Under the pieces are notes generated by a model. The model worked only from the letters and a program-made list of their open reading frames with translations. It was not told the DNA's origin and did not search any database. Of a DNA stretch of 39,855 nucleotides, positions 18,921 through 26,666 are shown piece after piece (the stretch's first letter is position 1; each line of letters begins with the position of its first letter). The stretch is from NCBI GenBank assembly GCA_947467625.1, contig CANIJN010000016.1, positions 1 to 39,855 of the forward strand, written 5' to 3'. The stretch is from Opitutia bacterium. Its GTDB lineage: Bacteria; Verrucomicrobiota; Verrucomicrobiia; Opitutales; Opitutaceae. The position numbers and the translations under genes are program-made.

Positions 18921-19000
18921 AACCGCGCCCTTGCCAGTCCCCGCCGCGTTCGCATCGATGCAGCTCAGCATGCGCCGATAGGTTAGGCGCCCCCCGCCCC

Positions 19001-21847
19001 ATGAACACCCATCGCTTCGGACCGCATTTCTGCTCCTTCGTCGTGGCACTTCTCCTCCACGGCCAGACCGCGTCTGCCCAATCGACGCCGCTCGCAGCCG
19101 TTCCCAAACCCAGCGAACCGGCCACCGTCCAACTTTCGGTCTTCGAGGTCACCGCCGAGAAGGACCTGGGCTACGCCGCCTCGTCCGCCATGACCGGCAC
19201 GCGCACCGGCGAGAAACTCGCCGATCTGCCCAACTCCATCTCGGTGATGACTCAGGAGTTTTTGCAGGACATCGCGGTCAACAATTTTCTCGATGCCGTG
19301 GAGTTCGCGACCAACGCAGAGAATATCCACAACGACTCCGGCACGCGGGGCGCGGCCATCGGGTCACGCTCGGGTAACCAAATCAGCTTTCGCGGCATGG
19401 CGTCGAGCCGCCAACTGCGCGACGGCTTTCCGTGGTATATGCCACAGGACATCTACAACACCGAGCGCATCGAGTTCTCGCGCGGCCCGGGCGGTCTCGC
19501 GTTTGGCGACGTCGATGTCGGCGGTATCATCAACATCACCACCAAGCGCGCGAACGCGAAGCGCCAGGCTTCCGCCCAGGTGCGCTACGATAACTGGGGC
19601 AGCCAGCGCTACTCGCTTGATGTCAACCAGCCGCTCGCCGGTACAGGCGTCTCCCTCCGCCTCAACGCCATCCGCGGCGAAAACGAATCGTGGCGTCAAC
19701 GCTCCGGCACCGAGCTCCGCGGTCTCGCCGGCGCCGTGCGTTGGGAGCCGTTCCAGAATCGCAAGACCGTGATCGATTTCACGTATGAACACGGCGACCA
19801 AGACGAGGGCTTCAGCCACGTCGTCCTCGACGACCAGACGGCCGCCTACGTACGCGGCACCGGCACGACCGCCGTCGATGCCAATCCGACGCTCGCCGGC
19901 GTGCAGGTCAACGGCGTCGGCATGCAGCAAATCCGCGCCGCCACCGGCGTCGACCATCTCTTCGCCCTGATCGACGGCCGCATCGTGAGCCTGCAATCCA
20001 CCCCGACCGCGACCTTCCGCAGTTCGATGGTGCAGATCGGCAACACGGTCGCCACCGGCACCGACCCCGTGAACCCGCTGCGCTATCCGATCATCGGCGT
20101 ATCGGAAAGCATCGTACCGCGCGGCCAGGACTGGGGCGGCCCGATCAACAAACTGAACTCCAAATTTCACGCCTACACCCTCGAGTTTCGGCACGCATTC
20201 AACCAGCGCTTCAGCGTGTTAGTCGCCCACAACGGCCAGAAGGACGACACCCGTCGCATCAATGTCTTCAACGGCAACGTCGCCGGCGTCGGCATCCGCG
20301 ACGTCCTGATCGACGTTAATCCAAACCTCCCCGATCCCACCGACCCCACCCGCACCCGCCTGATTCCGAATACGCGCTTCGAGCAATTCTACACTGTGCA
20401 CAATCCTGTCACCTTGATCGACGGTCACGATATCCAAAACTTTCGCGGCGTGGCCGTCTACGACGCGCCGCTCCCGGGATCGATCAAGCAGCGTCTCGTG
20501 TTCAGCGGCGGCTACCGCCACGAGAGCTACTACAAAGACGCATTCACCCGGTCGCTCTCGCGCGAGGAAATTCTGCGCCGCGGCTATACGGGCAACGCCT
20601 CGTTCTATTCCAACAACCTTTTCTATTATTACCACTACCTGAAGGATGGAAACAGCGACGCCGCCCTCGCCAACGATCACCTCCCCAACGTCACCACCGA
20701 TTTTCGTTTCACGAACGGCGGCGGCAGCCAGCGCTTCGATCAGAGCCTCACTTCCGGCTCCCTCAACGCTCTCGGATCTTATTTCGGCGGCAAGGTCCGC
20801 TCCAGCATCGGTCTGAGCCGCGATCACTGGGTTCAGGATTCTTTCCGTCCGCTCGTCGCTGATCCCGTCACCAACGAGCAGAGTTTCATCGATCTTTCCG
20901 GCAACCGCATCGCCAACCAGGGCACCGCCTACGTCGCCGTTCCCCTCGTGCGGAATGCCGACCAGTGGGTGACCAACCAAACCTACGGCGCCGTGTGGCA
21001 CATCATGCCGTGGGTTTCGCTCACCGGCGGTTATTTCGAATCCTCCTTGTTCAGCGATAATGTCGGCCTCGATCTCAACGGCCGCGCCCTCGCACCCCGC
21101 ACCGGCGAGGGCACCGACTACAGCGTCCGCTTCAATCTCCTCGATCAGCGCGTGAGCTTCAACCTGACGTATTTTCAAAACACGGCAGAGAACATCAGTA
21201 GCGGAGTCGCCGCGACCGTCAGCACGGAGCTCAATCCCTTGCTCGCGGTTCCGTTCGTCAACACGACCGACTACCGCGATCGCGGCACCACCGGCTACGA
21301 GCTCGAGCTCGTCACCAACCTCACGCGTAACTGGACCGTGCGCGGTTCGTTTGCCACCAACGAGGTGTCCTTCACGCGCTTCTATCCTTTGCTGCGCGAG
21401 AAACTCGGCGAGGCGCGGGCGACCGCCGCGCGCCGCGGGCTCAACGCCGACAACGCCACCGCTGTGACGCAACAATACCTCGCCGATCAGGAAGCCGCCG
21501 ACACGACCGCCAACCGCAAGAACACCAACCTGACCAGCCGCTACACGTTCACGCAGGGCGCGCTGCGCGGCCTGTCGCTCGGCGGTTCGATGCGCTACAT
21601 TTTTGGCAAGCCGTGGACGCCCATCGCAGTCGGTGGCCAGATCGTGCTGCCGGCGAAAGATACCGACAGCTATGTCGTCGTTAGCCCGTTCGTCAGCTAC
21701 CGCGCTAAATGGCGCAGGACCTCGTGGACCGCCCAGGTCAATGTGAACAATCTCTTCGATAAAGTGACCGACCAGGGCTCGGCTTGGCGCTACTCGCGCT
21801 GGACCGATCCGCGCCAAATCATCACCACCGTCAGCGTGACCTACTAA
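19001..21847 (+). CDS. TonB-dependent receptor
   Basis: A complete 948-residue receptor. Signal peptide MNTHRFGPHFCSFVVALLLH to about ASAQS; then VQLSVFEVTAEKDLGYAAS and a plug with TGTRTGEKLADLPNSISVMT, NQISFRGMASSRQLRDGFP, YNTERIEFSRGPGGLAFGD and DVGGIINITTKRA. The remaining about 700 residues are beta-barrel strands, with the late VNVNNLFDKVTDQ motif and a terminal aromatic (SVTY) as expected for insertion by the BAM complex. No carboxypeptidase-like N-terminal extension and no SusD partner follow, as usual outside Bacteroidota. First gene of the plus-strand operon, 28 bases ahead of a beta-helix enzyme, so it likely imports an oligosaccharide of the same glycan. ATG 19001 has no obvious ribosome-binding site. 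Confidence 0.94.
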   Translation: MNTHRFGPHFCSFVVALLLHGQTASAQSTPLAAVPKPSEPATVQLSVFEVTAEKDLGYAASSAMTGTRTGEKLADLPNSISVMTQEFLQDIAVNNFLDAVEFATNAENIHNDSGTRGAAIGSRSGNQISFRGMASSRQLRDGFPWYMPQDIYNTERIEFSRGPGGLAFGDVDVGGIINITTKRANAKRQASAQVRYDNWGSQRYSLDVNQPLAGTGVSLRLNAIRGENESWRQRSGTELRGLAGAVRWEPFQNRKTVIDFTYEHGDQDEGFSHVVLDDQTAAYVRGTGTTAVDANPTLAGVQVNGVGMQQIRAATGVDHLFALIDGRIVSLQSTPTATFRSSMVQIGNTVATGTDPVNPLRYPIIGVSESIVPRGQDWGGPINKLNSKFHAYTLEFRHAFNQRFSVLVAHNGQKDDTRRINVFNGNVAGVGIRDVLIDVNPNLPDPTDPTRTRLIPNTRFEQFYTVHNPVTLIDGHDIQNFRGVAVYDAPLPGSIKQRLVFSGGYRHESYYKDAFTRSLSREEILRRGYTGNASFYSNNLFYYYHYLKDGNSDAALANDHLPNVTTDFRFTNGGGSQRFDQSLTSGSLNALGSYFGGKVRSSIGLSRDHWVQDSFRPLVADPVTNEQSFIDLSGNRIANQGTAYVAVPLVRNADQWVTNQTYGAVWHIMPWVSLTGGYFESSLFSDNVGLDLNGRALAPRTGEGTDYSVRFNLLDQRVSFNLTYFQNTAENISSGVAATVSTELNPLLAVPFVNTTDYRDRGTTGYELELVTNLTRNWTVRGSFATNEVSFTRFYPLLREKLGEARATAARRGLNADNATAVTQQYLADQEAADTTANRKNTNLTSRYTFTQGALRGLSLGGSMRYIFGKPWTPIAVGGQIVLPAKDTDSYVVVSPFVSYRAKWRRTSWTAQVNVNNLFDKVTDQGSAWRYSRWTDPRQIITTVSVTY

Positions 21848-21875
21848 ACCGCACTCTGAGCAGTTTCCGCCCGCC

Positions 21876-24668
21876 ATGCGTTTTCCGCGTTCATTGAGAC
21901 TGACGGCCTACCTCGCGCTGGCCACCACCGCACTCTCTGCCGCGCCCCATCTCTTTGTCTCTCCGAGAGGCCAAGACACCGGAGACGGCTCAGCGGCCCG
22001 ACCGTTTGCCACGCTCGGCCGAGCCCAAACCGAAGTGAGAAGATTGAAGAGTGGCGCCGCCGCCAGCCCGATCACCGTCGAGCTCGCCGCCGGCACGTAT
22101 CGTCTCGCCGCTCCGCTCGTGTTCTCCGCCGCGGACTCCGGTCGGCCCGAGGCCCCGATCACCTACGCCGCCGCCCCCGGCGCCGTCGTGAAGCTTACCG
22201 GCAGCGTGGCGCTACAACCGAAGTGGACGCCTTTTCACGACGGTATTTTGCAGACGCCCGTGCCGGCCGGGGTGGTGTTCGACCAACTCTTCGTCGACGG
22301 CACGCGCCAGGTGCGCGCACGATTCCCCAATTTCAACGCTGCCAATCCGCTCCGCGATGGCCCGGGCTACACTCAGATCACCGGCGGCACCAACAAACGC
22401 CCCGACCAATGGGTCAGTTACAACCCCGCGACGTTCTCACCGCGCGAGTGGAAAACCCCGACGAACGGCCTCGTCCACGGTTTCCAGAGTCACAATTGGG
22501 GCAACATGCAGTATCGCCTCGCCGGCGTGGATCGCACCCAAAACCGTCTGCTCTTGGGTGAAGGCGGCTGGCAGCTCCAGCGCTCCCAAGGTCTCGGTAT
22601 GGCCCGCGAGGCCGGCTCACCGATCTATGTGGAAAACATCCTCGAAGAGCTCGATGCCCCCGGCGAGTGGTTCCTCGATGCGCCGTCACACACGCTCTAT
22701 TGGTTGCCGCCGAGCGGAGCGAACGCCGCGTCCGCCCAGTTCGAGGGTGTCATCACAAAAGACCTGATCGTCGTGCGCGGTACGGCCGCTGCGCCGGTCC
22801 GGTATCTCACGTTTCGCGGGCTCACTTTTTCCCAGACTAGGCTCACTTTCATGGACAATTACGAGCCGATGAGCCGCGGCGACTGGGCGATCCATCGCGG
22901 CGGCGCGATCTTCATCGAGGGCGCAGAAGACACCACCATCGAGGACTGCGATTTCGATCACGTCGGCGGCAACGCCGTTTTCCTCAGCAACTACAACCGC
23001 CGGGTCGCCGTGCGCGGCTGCCGCTTTTTCCACACCGGTGAATCCGCCGTCGCCGTCGTCGGCTCACCCGCCGCCGTGCGCAATTACCAGACGTGGAACG
23101 ATCAGGATCTACTCGGGAAAAAATGGATCTCCGATCCGGCCAAAATCGATCCGAGGCCCGGCCCGCGCACGCCCGACTATCCCGCCGACTGTATCGTGGA
23201 AAACTGTACGATGTCCGAGATCGGCGACTTCGGCAAACAAGTCGCCGGGGTGTTCATCGCGATGAGCCACCGCATCACCGTGCGGTACTGCACGATTTAC
23301 GGGACCGCCCGCGCCGGCGTCTGCATCAACGACGGCACCTGGGGCGGACACGTGATCGCCGATTGCGACATCTGGGACACCATTCGTGAGACCGGCGAGC
23401 ACGGCCCCTTCAACTCCTGGGGCCGCGACCGCATGTGGCTTCGTGAAGGCGGTCTCCAAAAATCGCTTGTGCCGCTCGACGCCCTCGACCCCACGATCAT
23501 CCGCCACAACCGCATCGCCAACTACCGGCCCAGCATCTCCGCCGGCAACTGGACCATCGATCTCGACGACGGCTCCAGCCGCTACGAAATCTCCGACAAC
23601 CTCAATCTCGGCTCGACCCTCAAACTGCGCGACGGGTTTCTCCGCACCGTGTGGAACAATATTTTCGTCTCCGCCGTGCCCCTCGGTTTCCACGTCTGGC
23701 CCGCCGAATCCGGCGACCGTCTCTTCCACAACATCACGGTCGTCGCCGGCGCACGCCCCGGCCAGCTCGAGGCCGAAGCCACCATGATCCGACCGATCCG
23801 CATGCGCGACGCCACGTGGGCCGTCGGCATGGATCGCAACCTGTATTGGAACGCCAATACCGGTGCCTTCCGCGTCGAAGGCGACGACTGGGCCGCCTGG
23901 CAAGCTAAGGGCTTCGACCGGAATTCCCTGTTCGCCGACCCACAGTTCGTCGATCCCCTGTCCGGCAACTACCACGTGCGCGCTACCTCGCCCGCGCTCG
24001 CGCTCGGATTCAACAATTTCCCGATGGACGGATTCGGCCACCGCATGACCCGCCTCGCGCCCTTCGGCGGAGAGTTCCTCGACCGTATCGTCATCACGGT
24101 TACGCCCGATGCGCGCGGCGGCGAAGTCCGCTACACGCTCGACGGCAGCGAAGTCACGGCCGCCTCGCCGCGCTACACCCAGCCGCTCGACGTCACCGCG
24201 ACCACGTGGGTGCACGCACGCACGTTCCGCGACGGCCGCCCGCTGGGATTTGTCGAAAGCGCCCGCTTCACGAAGGTCGCGAAACTCACGCGGCCCAGCT
24301 GGCTACAGGTCCTCATAGCCGGCGCCGCTCCCGGCCCAAAAGCGCAAAAGCCCACGACTCACGCGTGGCTCGGCGCGACGCTCCAGCCGGTCGCCGGCGA
24401 CGGCGATCTCATCGACGCCACCGGCGGTCAGGATTTTGGGCTGTTCGTGCGCGAAGCCCCGAAAAAATCCGCCGCGCTGCGCGCCGGACTGCGGACTTCC
24501 GATGTCATCAGCACCGCCAACGACCAACCGCTTCGCCAATGGGCCGATCTTGATCGCGCCTTGCGCGAAGCAGCCGGCGAACCCGTGCGGCTCACCGTGC
24601 GGCGCAACCAGACCACGCTCACGCTCGCGGTGCCGCCAGACTCTTCGCCCGGGAAACCACGTAAATGA
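21876..24668 (+). CDS. secreted beta-helix glycan enzyme (GH141-like) with chitobiase-like and PDZ C-terminal domains
   Basis: A 930-residue protein with signal peptide (LRLTAYLALATTALSAAP). Residues about 25-110 show the entry motif of right-handed beta-helix enzymes (LFVSPRGQDTGDGSAARPFA, ELAAGTYRLAAPLVF, VKLTGSVAL). FDQLFVDGTRQVRARFPNFN follows, then helix coils with IEDCDFDHVGGNAVFLSNYN, AGVCINDGTWGGH, EHGPFNSWGRDR and IDLDDGSSRYEI. This resembles GH141, which includes alpha-fucosidases and xylanases; I infer that affinity. About residues 740-800 look like a chitobiase C-terminal domain (VRYTLDGSEVTAASPRY). The last about 100 residues form a PDZ-like domain (AWLGATLQPV...ALRAGLRTSDVISTANDQPL). 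A PDZ on a secreted beta-helix enzyme is unusual and recurs in the paralogue at 26667. Its stop overlaps the next start (ATGA). Confidence 0.88.
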   Translation: MRFPRSLRLTAYLALATTALSAAPHLFVSPRGQDTGDGSAARPFATLGRAQTEVRRLKSGAAASPITVELAAGTYRLAAPLVFSAADSGRPEAPITYAAAPGAVVKLTGSVALQPKWTPFHDGILQTPVPAGVVFDQLFVDGTRQVRARFPNFNAANPLRDGPGYTQITGGTNKRPDQWVSYNPATFSPREWKTPTNGLVHGFQSHNWGNMQYRLAGVDRTQNRLLLGEGGWQLQRSQGLGMAREAGSPIYVENILEELDAPGEWFLDAPSHTLYWLPPSGANAASAQFEGVITKDLIVVRGTAAAPVRYLTFRGLTFSQTRLTFMDNYEPMSRGDWAIHRGGAIFIEGAEDTTIEDCDFDHVGGNAVFLSNYNRRVAVRGCRFFHTGESAVAVVGSPAAVRNYQTWNDQDLLGKKWISDPAKIDPRPGPRTPDYPADCIVENCTMSEIGDFGKQVAGVFIAMSHRITVRYCTIYGTARAGVCINDGTWGGHVIADCDIWDTIRETGEHGPFNSWGRDRMWLREGGLQKSLVPLDALDPTIIRHNRIANYRPSISAGNWTIDLDDGSSRYEISDNLNLGSTLKLRDGFLRTVWNNIFVSAVPLGFHVWPAESGDRLFHNITVVAGARPGQLEAEATMIRPIRMRDATWAVGMDRNLYWNANTGAFRVEGDDWAAWQAKGFDRNSLFADPQFVDPLSGNYHVRATSPALALGFNNFPMDGFGHRMTRLAPFGGEFLDRIVITVTPDARGGEVRYTLDGSEVTAASPRYTQPLDVTATTWVHARTFRDGRPLGFVESARFTKVAKLTRPSWLQVLIAGAAPGPKAQKPTTHAWLGATLQPVAGDGDLIDATGGQDFGLFVREAPKKSAALRAGLRTSDVISTANDQPLRQWADLDRALREAAGEPVRLTVRRNQTTLTLAVPPDSSPGKPRK

Positions 24669-26656
24669 AAATCACGAAATTTCTCGCCGCGATAATCGCG
24701 GTGTTACCACCGCTCAGCGCTACGTTGTGCGCGGTCGAATCCCCCGCCGTCTCACGCCCGAACATCATTCTCCTAATGGCCGACGACCTGGGCTGGGGCG
24801 ATCCGGGCTTCAACGGCAACACGGTCATCCAGACCCCCCACCTCGACGCAATGGCGAAGGCCGGCCTGCGCTTCGATCGTTTCTATTCGGGCGCGCCGGT
24901 CTGCTCGCCCACCCGCGGCACCGTGCTCACCGGCCGCCATCCGTATCGCTACGGGATTTGGACGGCGAACGAAGGCCACCTGAGAAAACAGGAAGTCAGC
25001 CTGCCGGAAATCCTGAAAGCCCAGGGCTACACCACCGGCCATTACGGCAAGTGGCACCTCGGCACCCTCGATCCCCATTTTTCCGGCAAAGGCGCCGGGC
25101 GCGACGCCGCGAAGAATTTCATGACGCCTGCCATGAAGGGTTCCGACGATTGGTTCGCGACCGAGTATGGCGTCCGCCTGTGGGACCCGTTCACCGACGC
25201 CGCGGCCAATCCCTATTACTACAACGGTAAACTCGAAACCGAAAATCTGGCCGGCGACGATTCGCGCGTGCTCATGGATCGCGCCATTCCGTTCATTCGC
25301 AAGGCGGCAGCGGCCAAGACTCCGTTCCTCGCCGTGATCTGGTTTCACGCGCCGCACGAACCCGTCGTCGCCGGTCCCGAATACTTGAAAATGTATCCCG
25401 GCCTCAGCGAGGGCGAGCAGCACTACTACGGCTGCATCACCGCCCTCGACGAACAGGTGGGCCGGTTGCGCAAGGAGCTGCGCGACCTCGGCGTCGCCGA
25501 CAACACGCTGGTCTGGTTCACCAGTGACAACGGCCCCGAGGGCAACACCGGCGACGCCGGTCGGCAACGCGGCTCGGCCGGCAGTTTGCGCGGCCGCAAG
25601 CGCAGCCTCTGGGAAGGCGGGGTCCGCGTGCCCGGCCTCGTCGAATGGCCGGCGCGCATCCAGCCCGGTACGGTCACGAACGTTCCTTGTAGCACCCTCG
25701 ACTATTTTCCCACCACGCTGGAGCTCCTCGGCTTCAAGATGAAGGGCCAGCCCGAGCCCATCGACGGCGTCAGCCTCGTGCCGCTGTTTGCCGGCAAGAT
25801 GACTGAGCGCCCCACCCCGATTCCGTTCGAGACGATCGGCGGCACCGGCAGCAACAACTCGCGCGGCTCTCCCCGCATGGCCCTCGTGGACAACCGCTAC
25901 AAACTGCTCACCGATATGGACGGTACCACGGAAACCGACCTGCTCTTCGATCTGCTCGCCGACCGCAGCGAGACGAAAAACCTCGCGACCGAGCGTACCG
26001 ATCTCGTGCGGACGATGAAGGCGCAGCTCGTGGCGTTCCGCGAATCGTGCAAACGCAGCTTCGCCGGCAACGACTACTCGACGCCGTTCGCGCTGGAACC
26101 GGGCCAGCTCAGTCCCAGCGATCCGGGGTTTGCGCGGGGCGTGCGGGTGGCAGCCGAACCGCGAGAGAAAACCGCTCCCGCTCCTGCAACCGCAAAGACC
26201 AACCGAAAACCGAAATCTGCAGCCGCCGCCGATTTCCCACCCGCCAACCTCACCTTGCAAAATGACGACTCGGGCATCGTCACGCTCACCGCCGCCGCCG
26301 CGACGACCCACGGCGATCTCACCTACCGCGCAGATCAGAACAAGATCGGCCGGTGGTCCAGCGAGCAAGATTGGCTCAGTTGGGAGTTCGAGATCCGCCG
26401 GCCCGGCAAATTCACCGTAGAAACCAACATCGGCCACACTGAAGACGGCAGCGTCTATGAAATCATCGTGGGCGACCAAAAAATCCGGAGCACGGTCTCC
26501 GCCTCTGGCAGCCATCAAAAGCAAAAGCCGCAGATCGCTGGCTCACTCACCTTCAGCCAGCCGGGCCGCTACACGCTGTCACTTAAACCCGTCAGTAAAA
26601 AAGGGCCCGTGGTGATGTCGCTGTGGAGCGTGAGCTTGATCCCGGTTGCGAAGTAA
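24665..26656 (+). CDS. secreted sulfatase with extra C-terminal beta-sandwich domain
   Basis: A 663-residue sulfatase, about 150 residues longer than its neighbours. Signal peptide MKITKFLAAIIAVLPPLSAT. Motifs: NIILLMADDLGWGDPG with Asp40-Asp41, C-S-P-T-R with Cys80 as formylglycine precursor, GHYGKWHLGTLDPHF, and WFTSDNGPEGN. The catalytic part ends near residue 480. After a charged, Pro/Ala-rich linker (EKTAPAPATAKTNRKPKSAA), residues about 530-663 form a separate domain with GRWSSEQDWLSWEFEIRRPG, FTVETNIGHTEDGSVYEII and SLTFSQPGRYTLSLKPV. That pattern is seen in carbohydrate-binding-like appendages of secreted fucosidases and sulfatases; binding is inferred. The start codon overlaps the stop of the upstream beta-helix gene, so the two are translationally coupled. 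Confidence 0.92.
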   Translation: MKITKFLAAIIAVLPPLSATLCAVESPAVSRPNIILLMADDLGWGDPGFNGNTVIQTPHLDAMAKAGLRFDRFYSGAPVCSPTRGTVLTGRHPYRYGIWTANEGHLRKQEVSLPEILKAQGYTTGHYGKWHLGTLDPHFSGKGAGRDAAKNFMTPAMKGSDDWFATEYGVRLWDPFTDAAANPYYYNGKLETENLAGDDSRVLMDRAIPFIRKAAAAKTPFLAVIWFHAPHEPVVAGPEYLKMYPGLSEGEQHYYGCITALDEQVGRLRKELRDLGVADNTLVWFTSDNGPEGNTGDAGRQRGSAGSLRGRKRSLWEGGVRVPGLVEWPARIQPGTVTNVPCSTLDYFPTTLELLGFKMKGQPEPIDGVSLVPLFAGKMTERPTPIPFETIGGTGSNNSRGSPRMALVDNRYKLLTDMDGTTETDLLFDLLADRSETKNLATERTDLVRTMKAQLVAFRESCKRSFAGNDYSTPFALEPGQLSPSDPGFARGVRVAAEPREKTAPAPATAKTNRKPKSAAAADFPPANLTLQNDDSGIVTLTAAAATTHGDLTYRADQNKIGRWSSEQDWLSWEFEIRRPGKFTVETNIGHTEDGSVYEIIVGDQKIRSTVSASGSHQKQKPQIAGSLTFSQPGRYTLSLKPVSKKGPVVMSLWSVSLIPVAK

Positions 26657-26666
26657 CTTCTTCCCC

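Larger units (their letters stand above)
18529..19000. other. 472-base gap in front of the large plus-strand operon
   Basis: It holds the second copy of the 30-bp dispersed repeat, a long hairpin and a palindromic operator candidate, listed separately. The open frames seen in it have no protein character. I find no clear -35/-10 pair for the downstream operon. Confidence 0.55.
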